Assembly: GCA_017540385.1 (NCBI GenBank)
Contig: JAFYBD010000269.1
Span: forward strand, 1-24,044
Direction of reading: 5' to 3'
Source of the DNA: Lentisphaeria bacterium
Lineage (GTDB): Bacteria > Verrucomicrobiota > Lentisphaeria > Victivallales > UBA1829
DNA length: 24,044 bases
The notes under the pieces: model-generated
The model's input: the letters and a program-made list of their open reading frames with translations, nothing else
The model's database searches: none
Told to the model about the DNA's origin: nothing
Shown: positions 15,401 through 22,828 of the stretch, piece by piece
Numbering within the stretch: position 1 is the first letter of the stretch
Layout: the number at the start of each line of letters is the position of its first letter
Made by a program: the position numbers and the translations under genes

Positions 15401-16786
15401 ATGAAACTGGCGGATTACTTCCTGCCGTATCAGAAACGGTGGATCCTGGACGATTCGGCCATGAAACTGTATGCGAAATCGCGCCGGATCGGGATCACTT
15501 ACGCGACGAGTTTCCGCGTGAACGACAAATGTTTGCGTCGGCCCGGGACGGTGCAGTGGGTGACCAGCCGGGACGAATTCACCGCGCACGAATTCATCAC
15601 GGAGTACGTGGCGAAATGGGCGGCTGCGTCCAACGCGGTCTGCCGGGGTCTCGCAGGCGAAAGCGCGTCGGTAATCGACCCGCTGCACGGGATCCGGGCG
15701 TACACGGCGGAATACGGCAACGGAAGCCGCGTCATCAGTCTCTCCAGCACACCGGAAGCATTTGCGGGCAAGGGCGGCGACATCCTGATCGACGAGGCCG
15801 ATCTTCACCAGGACAGCGGGAAAGTCATCGACATGGCGCTGCCGTGCACGACCTGGGGCGGCCAGCTGGAAATGGTCTCGGCGCTGAGCGTGGACGGAAG
15901 CGCGGAATCGCCGTTCTGCCGGATGCTCCGCGAGGCGGAACACGGCGCAAACGCGATGGGCTGGAGCGTTCACCGGACCAGCATCCTGGACGCGGTCGAG
16001 GAGGGCTTCGTGGAACGCGTGAACGAAATGACCGGAGAAAGCCTCGGCCGCGAGGAATGGCTGAAGCGGATGCGCGCGAAATGCCGGACGGAAGACGCCT
16101 GGCGGACACAGTATCTTATCGAAGCCGCGGCTTCCGGCGGATCCCTGCTGGATTACGGCATGATCGGCGGCTGCGAGAACGACGCGGGCGAACTTGAAAA
16201 GGCTCTGTCGGAACATCCGAAGGCATTGCGGTTCGCGGGTTACGACGTGGGGCGCAGAAAGGACGTGGCCGTGTACTTCGAATTGACGCGCATCGGGGAC
16301 ATCCTGTGGCAGAGCGGATACGAAGTGCTGGAAGACGCGCCGTTCAGGATGCAGGCGGACGCGATCTCGCGGAAGCTGGACGACGGACGGCTGGAACGGC
16401 TGTGCATCGACGCGACCGGGCTCGGCATGATGCTCGCGGAGGAGATGCAGGAACGCCACGGGAAATACCGCGTGGAGGGGATCACGTTCACGGCCCCGGT
16501 CAAGGCGGCTCTCGCCATGCCGGTCCGGGCGGCGTTCGAATCGCGCGGAATCCGCATCCTGGCGGACGAGACGCTGCGGCACGATCTGCACAAGGTGGTG
16601 CGGAGCGTGACCGCGGCCGGAAACGTGCGGTACGACGCCGGACGCGACGAGTCGGGACATTCGGACCGGTTCTGGGCGTTGGCCCTGGCGGTCCACGCGG
16701 CCGGAAAAGCGGACAGCGCGCCGTGCGGCATGGAGCCACTCCCGCCCCACGCGAGGACGCCGGACGCGCGCATCTTCGGCTGGTAA
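15401..16786 (+). CDS. Phage terminase large subunit, Mu gp28-like
   Basis: This is the packaging motor: an ATPase plus nuclease that loads DNA into the prohead. The protein is 461 aa. The N-terminal ATPase has a degenerate Walker A, KSRRIGIT (26-33), and a Walker B, ILIDEAD (128-134, with D131-E132). The C-terminal RNase H-like nuclease shows the three expected acidic positions: GYDVGRRKD (D282), CIDATGLG (D337) and SGHSDRFWALALAVHAA (D422). GGAGG precedes the ATG. It is the first phage gene after the host region, and no small terminase gene precedes it. A 71-nt gap with an ACGGAT-TCGGC-ATCCGT hairpin (16806-16822) separates it from the protease gene. All key motifs are intact, so it need not be a remnant. 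Confidence 0.87.
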   Translation: MKLADYFLPYQKRWILDDSAMKLYAKSRRIGITYATSFRVNDKCLRRPGTVQWVTSRDEFTAHEFITEYVAKWAAASNAVCRGLAGESASVIDPLHGIRAYTAEYGNGSRVISLSSTPEAFAGKGGDILIDEADLHQDSGKVIDMALPCTTWGGQLEMVSALSVDGSAESPFCRMLREAEHGANAMGWSVHRTSILDAVEEGFVERVNEMTGESLGREEWLKRMRAKCRTEDAWRTQYLIEAAASGGSLLDYGMIGGCENDAGELEKALSEHPKALRFAGYDVGRRKDVAVYFELTRIGDILWQSGYEVLEDAPFRMQADAISRKLDDGRLERLCIDATGLGMMLAEEMQERHGKYRVEGITFTAPVKAALAMPVRAAFESRGIRILADETLRHDLHKVVRSVTAAGNVRYDAGRDESGHSDRFWALALAVHAAGKADSAPCGMEPLPPHARTPDARIFGW

Positions 16787-16857
16787 ACGACAGACAGACA
16801 ACGGAACGGATTCGGCATCCGTCCCGGTTCAAACCGAACATAACAAAGGAGCAGTCA

Positions 16858-17925
16858 ATGGGAACTGTAAAACGAGACAGGAACGGAGTCCCGGAAGAAT
16901 GGACTCTGCTGCACGCCGGGATCAACCGGCTCGTGAAAAACGGAAAGGAATACGAACTGCGCCTGAGCAGGGAAGACCTGGACGCGATCGCGGCGTATCA
17001 GGCGAACAAGGGCGAGGCGATCCCGGTCGACTCCAATCATTACCTCCACCTGCTGGCGGAGCGTCACGGCGTGGAGGAGAGCGAGGCGCTGCGTCTGGTG
17101 CCGTCCGGCGTGGCGGCGATGGGATTCGGCACGCTTTACCGCGAGGAAGACGAGCTGAGGATCCGCGTGGAATGGACTCCGACCGCTTACGAACTCCTGA
17201 AAGAGAAGATCTTCCGTTACTGCTCGCCTGTGATCCGCGGCCTGAAGGAAGGCCCGATCCGCGTGACCAGCGTGGCGATGGAGAACGAGCCCGCGCTCAA
17301 CGACGCGGACGTGCTGGCGGCCGGCGGCGAGGACCACGACCCGGAGGACACCGCGCACAGCACCATCACGTTGAAACAGGCCTCCGACCCGATGGAACGC
17401 GCCCTCGGCCGGCTGCTGGGGCGCACGCTGTGGGACGAGATCGTCCTGACCGGAGAAGACGATGAAACGGCCGCATTCGAACGGACCGCAGCGGCCATCG
17501 AGGCGAAAGCGGAAACCATCGAGGCCGTACGCGAGGGACTGGGCGTGAAGGACAACGAGCCGGACGCCGTGCTGCCGGACGTGCTGAAAGCCGTGCGGGA
17601 ACGCGCGGACATGGCGGACAGCCTGCGGGAAGAACTCGACACGCTGACCTGCGCGGCCGAACGGAAACGCAAGGACGAGCTCATCGCCCGGGGGCTTCAG
17701 GAGGGGAAACTCACGAACGCCCTCGCGGAAAACTGGGCGAAGGAACAGGACTGCGCGGTCCTGGCGGCCTACCTCGAACACGCTCCCGCGGCCATTCCCG
17801 GGCGGATGGAGTTCGCGCCGGACCGGAAAGCCGTCCGGGGCCGGAACCTGAGCGAGGCCGACGAAGCGATGATCCGGAGATTCGGGTTCGACAAAGACGA
17901 ATATCAACAAGCCAAGCAGGGATGA
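16858..17925 (+). CDS. Phage head maturation protease/scaffold, Mu gpI-like
   Basis: The 355-aa protein has a protease domain matching the Mu-like I protein pattern. It shows IPVDSNHYLH (55-64, position of the conserved His), GVAAMGFGTLYREEDELRIRVEWTPTA (84-110), FRYCSPVI (119-126) and NEPALND (143-149). The region about 165-355 is acidic, Ala/Glu-rich and helical, as expected of an internal scaffold cleaved away during maturation. The true ATG is at 16858, with AAGGAG seven nt before it. The open frame extends upstream to 16306 only because it shadows the terminase gene. The stop codon lies inside a perfect 16-bp palindrome. In Mu, portal and gp30 genes separate terminase from this gene. Here they are missing. 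Confidence 0.85.
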   Translation: MGTVKRDRNGVPEEWTLLHAGINRLVKNGKEYELRLSREDLDAIAAYQANKGEAIPVDSNHYLHLLAERHGVEESEALRLVPSGVAAMGFGTLYREEDELRIRVEWTPTAYELLKEKIFRYCSPVIRGLKEGPIRVTSVAMENEPALNDADVLAAGGEDHDPEDTAHSTITLKQASDPMERALGRLLGRTLWDEIVLTGEDDETAAFERTAAAIEAKAETIEAVREGLGVKDNEPDAVLPDVLKAVRERADMADSLREELDTLTCAAERKRKDELIARGLQEGKLTNALAENWAKEQDCAVLAAYLEHAPAAIPGRMEFAPDRKAVRGRNLSEADEAMIRRFGFDKDEYQQAKQG

Positions 17926-17934
17926 CGTCATCCC
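17919..17934. repeat. Perfect 16-bp palindrome over the protease stop codon
   Basis: GGGATGACGTCATCCC is fully self-complementary with no loop. It contains the TGA stop codon (17923-17925). It could be an operator-like dimer-binding site or a chance sequence. Confidence 0.7.
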
Positions 17935-17972
17935 GGCGAGGCGAAACCTCAAACCAGAAGGAGACATGAATC

Positions 17973-18386
17973 ATGTCAGCACTCACAGAAGCCAGGAACA
18001 CCCCGGAGATCGCGGCCGGCGGCGTCCACTACACCCGTGAATTCACCGTGGCCGGCGGCAGCACCGTCTACGCCGGGGCCATCACCGCGGTCAATTCGTC
18101 CGGCTACGCGGTCCCCGCGACCTCCTCGGGCAGCATCACCGTGGTCGGCCGCGCGGAAAACACCGCCGTCGGCGGCGAGACCGTGAAGACCCGTTCCGGA
18201 ATGTTCCTGTACAGTCCGGTCAGCAGCGGCGCCGTCACCCTGAGCGACCTGAACAAACCGTGTTACGTCCAGGACGACCAGACGGTCACCATGACCGGCG
18301 GGACCGCGGCGGTCCGCGCGGGCGTCATCCGCGACGTGACGGCCGACGGCGTCGTGGCGGAAATCGGCAACGGTCCGGTCGCCTGA
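17973..18386 (+). CDS. Small Ala/Gly/Val-rich capsid-associated protein, probably a decoration protein (DUF2190-like)
   Basis: The 137-aa protein is rich in Gly, Ala, Val, Thr and Ser. It contains alternating beta-strand patterns (GGSTVYAGAITAVNSSGYAVPATSSGSITVVGRAENTAVGGETVKTRSGMFLYSP). This resembles capsid-decorating or head-fibre proteins placed between protease and major capsid genes in many tailed phages (DUF2190 type). AAGGAG lies nine nt before the ATG. The assignment rests on composition and position, not on a diagnostic motif. Confidence 0.55.
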   Translation: MSALTEARNTPEIAAGGVHYTREFTVAGGSTVYAGAITAVNSSGYAVPATSSGSITVVGRAENTAVGGETVKTRSGMFLYSPVSSGAVTLSDLNKPCYVQDDQTVTMTGGTAAVRAGVIRDVTADGVVAEIGNGPVA

Positions 18387-18428
18387 GCGTGTACAGCAAC
18401 GAATCAACCAACGAAAGGAAGCTGAAAG

Positions 18429-19331
18429 ATGGAACTGAACCATGAAACGCTGTCCGCGATGCGGACGAGCTTCAACCTGAAATTCAAGCAGGCGACCGAG
18501 GGCGCGGAAACGATCTACCGCGAGCTCGCGGCCATCGAGGGCGATCCCAAGCACACCGCCATGGAGATCCCGTTCCTGGACGCCTTCGCCGGGATGCGCG
18601 AGTGGCTGGGCCCCCGCCAGATCAAGAATCTCTCCACGCACAAGATCCGCCTGGTGGAACGCCCCTGGGAAGACACCGTGGCCATCCCCGTTCGCGACGT
18701 CGAAAGCGACAACTGGGGTATGTACGGCACGCTCGTGGCCGCCATGGGCGAGGCCGGCGAACAGCTGTGGGACACCCTCTTCACCGAAGCCCTCGTGAAC
18801 CCGCCGAACTGGATCGACGGCGCCAGCTTCTACAACAGCAGCCGCAAGTACGGTCCGAGCACGATCAACAACGTCACGACCAATGCGCTCACGTTCGCCA
18901 ACTTCGGCTCGTTCTTCACCCAGATGTACTCGTTCCGCGGCCACAACGGCCAGCCCGTGAACACGCGTCCGACGCACCTGATCGTCGGCCCGTCCCTCGA
19001 GGACACCGCCCGCGAGATCCTGTACTCCGACACCTTCCGCGACAGCAACGATCAGGAATTCGCCAACCCGCACAAGGACAAGGTGAAACTCGTCGTGAGC
19101 CCGCGCCTGACCGGAGCAAACGCCAACTACTGGTTCCTCGGCCGCTTCACCGGCGCGCTGAAGCCGATCCTGGTGCTGAAGAACAAAGAAGCCAGCCTCA
19201 CGATCCTGAACCAGCCGAACGATGAAAACGTCTTCATGGACGGCAGAATCCTCTTCGGCGCAGAAGCATACGGAAACGCCGCGGCGCTCTTCCCGCATCT
19301 GCTGGGTCGCGGCGGCACGGCCGCAGGCTGA
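18429..19331 (+). CDS. Major capsid protein, Mu gpT-like
   Basis: The 300-aa protein matches the Mu-like major head subunit family. The N-terminal arm LSAMRTSFNLKFKQATEGAETIYRELA leads to the characteristic EIPFLDAFAGMREWLGPRQIKNLSTHKIRL segment (family FPFLGxxPxMREWIGxR). It then runs through VESDNWGMYGTLVAAMGEAGEQLWDTL, HLIVGPSLEDTAREIL and a C-terminal VFMDGRILFGAEAYGNAAALFPHL. The length fits the family. AAGGAAG lies upstream. Its place after protease and decoration-like genes is the usual order. Confidence 0.87.
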   Translation: MELNHETLSAMRTSFNLKFKQATEGAETIYRELAAIEGDPKHTAMEIPFLDAFAGMREWLGPRQIKNLSTHKIRLVERPWEDTVAIPVRDVESDNWGMYGTLVAAMGEAGEQLWDTLFTEALVNPPNWIDGASFYNSSRKYGPSTINNVTTNALTFANFGSFFTQMYSFRGHNGQPVNTRPTHLIVGPSLEDTAREILYSDTFRDSNDQEFANPHKDKVKLVVSPRLTGANANYWFLGRFTGALKPILVLKNKEASLTILNQPNDENVFMDGRILFGAEAYGNAAALFPHLLGRGGTAAG

Positions 19332-19491
19332 CGGACCGCCCGGACCCCGGCCCGATGAAGCGCGAGGACGGACGCCTTCTGCGTGAAATCATCTCCTTGG
19401 CGCGCAGAGAGGGACCGGACTTGCGACTTCACCGGCCGGAGGACGGGAACGAAACGCATCAGAACGACAACCAAAACGAAAGGCGGAAACC
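19332..19491 (+). other. 160-nt gap in the phage cassette, no supported gene
   Basis: This is the longest untranslated stretch inside the cassette. An open frame starts at 19355 (MKREDGRLLREIISLARREG, Arg-rich) but runs 157 nt into the next gene in another frame and has no good ribosome-binding site. I do not call it. No promoter or terminator is evident. Confidence 0.5.
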
Positions 19492-19905
19492 ATGGCATAC
19501 GCCACAATCAACGACCTGGAAATACGGCTGGGCGCGGATTACGCGGGACTGTACGGGAGCAACGGCGCGACAGCCGCTCAGGACGACCTGGACGCTTCGG
19601 CGGCGGAGATCGACGCGTCGGCCGGATGCCGATACGAAACGCCAGTGAACTCCGACCGTGCGGCGGCGCTGCTCCGCGACTGGAACCTGACCCTGTGCGA
19701 GGAACGTGCCCGGGGACGGTGCGCCGGCGACATCCTGCCGGAAAAACTGAGACTGCGCGTGGCTCAGGTGCGCGAGTCGCTCCGCAGGACGGCGGCGGGC
19801 GAGATGATCCTGCCCGGAGCGGCCGAAAACGGGCGCGGAGCCGGATTCTCCACCATCGCCGGAGACGAACCGGTCTTCAGCCGCGAAACTCTGCGGGGAT
19901 ACTGA
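19492..19905 (+). CDS. gp36-like (DUF1320) head-tail connector candidate
   Basis: The 137-aa protein begins MAYATINDLEIRLGADYAGLYG. It continues with DDLDASAAEIDASAGCRYETPV and LRLRVAQVRESLRRTAAGEMILPG. This is the DUF1320/Mu gp36 layout (MaYat-xDLxxRxG, then AxaEIDxxLxxRYxxP, then a C-terminal LxxIaxGxxxLG). The family is thought to form a connector between head and tail. The C-terminal part after residue 110 is unusual. It is followed after one base (TGACATG) by the next gene, suggesting coupled translation. Confidence 0.68.
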   Translation: MAYATINDLEIRLGADYAGLYGSNGATAAQDDLDASAAEIDASAGCRYETPVNSDRAAALLRDWNLTLCEERARGRCAGDILPEKLRLRVAQVRESLRRTAAGEMILPGAAENGRGAGFSTIAGDEPVFSRETLRGY

Positions 19906-19906
19906 C

Positions 19907-20245
19907 ATGCGGGCATTGGGACTTATCACCGGCCTGGACGGCAACGGATTCGACATCGCCATGCGGAACATCCGGATACGCTCGACCCTGACCGGCACGG
20001 CGTCGGTCCGGGGCGAAGACGGCAGGATGGACCGGCTCGCGGCCGTGAGCCGACGGACCGAAGTGGAATTCGACGGATTCGTGGAGGGCGACGACGTCCC
20101 GAAAGCCGGAGACGTGCTCGCGTACGACGACGAGGAATACCTGGTGGTCTCGGCGGCGCTGACCGCGGAAAAAGGGAGATTCCAGAGGTACGCGGTCCGC
20201 GCGGAGCGCAGCGACGGGGCCGAAGTGAACGGCCTGGAGGAATGA
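19907..20245 (+). CDS. Phage protein of unknown function, 112 aa
   Basis: Not recognised. The protein is small and beta-rich, with charged turns (MRALGLITGLDGNGFDIAMRNIRIRSTLTG, then VEFDGFVEGDDVPKAGDVLAYDDEEYLVVSA). Its position right after the gp36-like gene is where head-tail joining proteins are found, which is only a positional hint. There is no signal peptide or membrane segment. Confidence 0.7.
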   Translation: MRALGLITGLDGNGFDIAMRNIRIRSTLTGTASVRGEDGRMDRLAAVSRRTEVEFDGFVEGDDVPKAGDVLAYDDEEYLVVSAALTAEKGRFQRYAVRAERSDGAEVNGLEE

Positions 20246-20303
20246 CGGCGGGCCCTCCCCCGGGCAGACGGAACAACAAACACAACAACAGGAACAAGGA
20301 AGA

Positions 20304-20456
20304 ATGAAGCAGGCAACGGCGGAACGAACGGTGAAGGTGCCGGGAATCGGGGAAAGCGACCCGGAAACGGAACTCATCATGGAAATCCTGAAGCAAATCA
20401 ACGCGGAACTGGACGAAATCGCGGACAAGATCGAAGCGATCGGCCAGATCGACTGA
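20304..20456 (+). CDS. Small phage protein, 50 aa, coiled-coil-like
   Basis: Not recognised. The ATG at 20304 has AAGGA closely upstream, and the frame ends 12 nt before the next gene's start. The C-terminal half (LIMEILKQINAELDEIADKIEAIGQID) has Ile/Leu heptad spacing and would form a coiled coil. The gene fills an otherwise empty 223-nt gap with phage-like spacing on both sides, which supports it being real. Confidence 0.65.
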   Translation: MKQATAERTVKVPGIGESDPETELIMEILKQINAELDEIADKIEAIGQID

Positions 20457-20468
20457 AGGAGGCGGACG

Positions 20469-21251
20469 ATGCTGAAACTCAAACATAAAAGCGCAGTCCG
20501 CAGCACGAATTCCGGCGGAGCGTCCTACCGGGAGACCTATTACGGCACGCGGAGCGAGGTGGAGACCCGAAGCGCGGAACTCGCCATCGGCGACCGGGAC
20601 CCGAGCGGGGAATACGAACTGACGGCCTGGCGGACGCGTCAGATTGGGGGGCCTATCTACGAGATCGAGCTCGTGTGGGAGAACCTGAACGCCGGAAGCA
20701 ACCTGCGGTTCCTCATCGGCCGACACGGTCCGAAGGAACACACGCTGGACATCAGCGTGGTCTCGGTCCCGCTGGAGGACCACCCGGACTACCGCACGAA
20801 CTGGAACTACTGTCTGGCCGCAAAAGGGACGGAGGAAACGCCCGCATGGTGGGAAAGTGCGACGGATGCTGTGCTGAACCCGACGCAGCGGATGAATTAC
20901 CGCTGGGTGAAGACGCCGTCCGGGACAGCCGCGCTGGGCGAAGGCTGGCATCTGCTGAAAATGCGGACGATGAACTGCGAAAGCTGGCTCCTGCCGAGCT
21001 ACACGATCACGGAGTTCAGCCGTCACTGCGGCTTGAAGGACGCTTCCTGGGCGGCCGCCGCACGGGCCGGCAAGATCTGCATGCCCGCGCTGGGCGATTT
21101 CGGGACCGGGATCGACAGCTGGCTGAACCTCGGCGGACAAATCTACCCCGACGGACGGCGTTACGTGGCGAAGGTGGTGTACAAGGCTTCGCCGAACCCG
21201 TCGGGCTGGGACGAACGGCTGTACGAGACGGCCGGGGAGGACGACGAATGA
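20469..21251 (+). CDS. Phage structural-type protein of unknown function, 260 aa
   Basis: Not recognised as a named family. The N-terminus is polar (MLKLKHKSAVRSTNSGGASYRETYYGTRSEVETR). The centre is rich in Trp and Tyr (LNPTQRMNYRWVKTPSGTAALGEGWHLLKMRTMNCESWLLPSYTITEF). The C-terminus WLNLGGQIYPDGRRYVAKVVYKASPNPSGWDERLY looks like a beta-domain. No signal peptide or membrane segment is seen. AAGGAGG lies eight nt before the ATG. Its stop codon overlaps the next ATG by ATGA, so the two proteins are probably made in similar amounts. A virion component is plausible from context only. Confidence 0.8.
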   Translation: MLKLKHKSAVRSTNSGGASYRETYYGTRSEVETRSAELAIGDRDPSGEYELTAWRTRQIGGPIYEIELVWENLNAGSNLRFLIGRHGPKEHTLDISVVSVPLEDHPDYRTNWNYCLAAKGTEETPAWWESATDAVLNPTQRMNYRWVKTPSGTAALGEGWHLLKMRTMNCESWLLPSYTITEFSRHCGLKDASWAAAARAGKICMPALGDFGTGIDSWLNLGGQIYPDGRRYVAKVVYKASPNPSGWDERLYETAGEDDE

Positions 21252-21814
21252 TCACACCGAGACTGGAATCCGGGGAAAACGTCTTCGAGACGCTCCGGGA
21301 GAAGTTCAACGCGCTGGCGGAGGCCGTGGATCAGCTCGGCAAGCTCGAATCAGCCTCGCCGTTACTCGACGTGATCGACACCGGGGCCGGAAAACTGATC
21401 CGCTGGAACGGCACCGAGGCGGAACCCTCCGCCGCCGTCTCCGGCGGGACCACGACGGTCGAAACGGGTTACGCCGGGCAGTTCCGCGTGGAGCTGACCG
21501 GAGCGACGACGGCGAGGATCTACGACGCTTCCGCCCCGGACAGCCTCTACGCCGGGACGATCACGGTCGGCAGCAGCCATCACGACATGCCCGCGGGGAC
21601 CCTCACGGTGTCCGCGGGTTTCGTCGTCTACCTGACCGTGCATTACGACGCCGGGACGGACGGTCTGGAGTATTCGTACGCGACCAGCCTGTCGTCCGAT
21701 GCGAGCGGTCCCCGGGGGTGGTACAAAGCGCTGGCCGAGGTCAGGCCGGACGGCTCGCTGCGGCAAATCCATTACGGCGGCGACATCGAAATCGCCGGAA
21801 GGTGGTGCGAATGA
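21248..21814 (+). CDS. Phage protein of unknown function, 188 aa, probable virion component
   Basis: Not recognised. The N-terminal 35 residues (FETLREKFNALAEAVDQLGKLE) form a short amphipathic or coiled helix. The rest is beta-rich with many Gly, Thr and Ser (GTITVGSSHHDMPAGTLTVSAGFVVYLTVHYDAGTDGLEYSYAT), a composition common in phage fibre and baseplate proteins. The start was chosen from the ATGA overlap with the preceding gene; the upstream extension of the frame is a shadow. Its own stop also overlaps the next ATG. Confidence 0.78.
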   Translation: MITPRLESGENVFETLREKFNALAEAVDQLGKLESASPLLDVIDTGAGKLIRWNGTEAEPSAAVSGGTTTVETGYAGQFRVELTGATTARIYDASAPDSLYAGTITVGSSHHDMPAGTLTVSAGFVVYLTVHYDAGTDGLEYSYATSLSSDASGPRGWYKALAEVRPDGSLRQIHYGGDIEIAGRWCE

Positions 21815-22827
21815 GCTGGAGCGATTATCATCTGGACCATCCGGCGCTCTGCACGCCGCTGCCTCCGCTGAGGGGGCTCGTGTCGGCGTTCTGCGAACGT
21901 AAGGAGGCCGTCGATTCGGATTATCACCGGAGCTGCACGGTCTCGTCCGGGGCGAGGGAGAAAATGGTCGCGGCCGAACTCGCGAACACGGCACTGTGCG
22001 TGCCCGGAGAGGCATTTCTGGTGCCGGAGGACGAACGAAGCGTGAAGTTTCTGCCCATCGGGAAAAACGCGGTCTCCGAGGGAAGCGTCGAATCGTTCAC
22101 CTTCATGGAGCATTTCGACGGCGAACTCACGGCGCTCATTTCGAGCGGGGCGTACGTCGACCGGACGGGCGCGGCGTACAGTTCGCTCGAACAGCTCGCA
22201 TCCTCGGCGGGATACTCCGCGCTGGTCCCGGCGGAAGGCGGAGTCATGGAACGCTGCCTGAACGCACGCTGGGCGGTCCAGCGGCGCGACATGCTGAACC
22301 AGCTGCGCTACGTGCTGAACGAGGGCGGATACGCCGTGGAAAAAGCCGTCGGGGAAAACGGTTCCGGCAGCACGCCGCAGGAAGCGTACGACGACACGGA
22401 ATCCGGGCGGAGCGTGACCGTGGACAGCTCCATTGTGCCGGATATCCGGCACATCGTGGATTATTACTACCACTCCGGCGGATACTGGCACTGTTTCAGC
22501 GCGACCGAGATGACCCGCATCATGCCGGTGTTCGACGGCGTCCCGGCGGCTTCGGCGGGCGTAATGACGTTCAGCGCGGTCGCTCCCGAGGCCGAAGGCG
22601 CTCCCGCCGGGGATTCGTGGACGGAAACATTCGACCCGCTCGGGACGACGGTGTCCTCCGGCGTGAACAGCCTCACGCTGAGCGGGGGAGTCTTCGCATC
22701 GTGGGGATGCGGTTCGGCGGCTATCCCGGCGGGTTCGTCCGGGACGGAGCATCTGCGGGGCTGGGAGGCTCGAAACGTGCAAATCATCTACGACTACAAC
22801 ACAACCTTCGACTTCAGGGAGGAATGA
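21811..22827 (+). CDS. Phage protein of unknown function, 338 aa, probable virion component
   Basis: Not recognised. The N-terminal half is mixed alpha/beta with several aromatic residues (MSWSDYHLDHPALCTPLPPLRGLVSAFCERKEAVDSDYHRSC). A helical segment (MERCLNARWAVQRRDMLNQLRYVLNEGGYAVEKAV) follows. The C-terminal third is beta-rich with a Ser/Gly-rich run near SGVNSLTLSGGVFASWGCGSAAIPAGSSG, ending NVQIIYDYNTTFDFREE. The start was chosen from the ATGA overlap with the previous gene. One base separates its stop from the fibre gene (TGACATG). Confidence 0.78.
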   Translation: MSWSDYHLDHPALCTPLPPLRGLVSAFCERKEAVDSDYHRSCTVSSGAREKMVAAELANTALCVPGEAFLVPEDERSVKFLPIGKNAVSEGSVESFTFMEHFDGELTALISSGAYVDRTGAAYSSLEQLASSAGYSALVPAEGGVMERCLNARWAVQRRDMLNQLRYVLNEGGYAVEKAVGENGSGSTPQEAYDDTESGRSVTVDSSIVPDIRHIVDYYYHSGGYWHCFSATEMTRIMPVFDGVPAASAGVMTFSAVAPEAEGAPAGDSWTETFDPLGTTVSSGVNSLTLSGGVFASWGCGSAAIPAGSSGTEHLRGWEARNVQIIYDYNTTFDFREE

Positions 22828-22828
22828 C

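Noticed and set aside
15377..16801. 474-codon minus-strand frame opposite terminase
   Set aside because: It is a shadow frame. The plus strand carries ATPase and nuclease motifs and a good ribosome-binding site.
16306..16857. N-terminal extension of the protease frame into the terminase gene
   Set aside because: It lies inside the terminase coding region. The Shine-Dalgarno and family N-terminus place the start at 16858.
19355..19648. 97-codon plus-strand frame starting in the gap after the capsid gene
   Set aside because: It overlaps the gp36-like gene by 157 nt in another frame, lacks a ribosome-binding site, and becomes Arg/Thr-rich shadow sequence.
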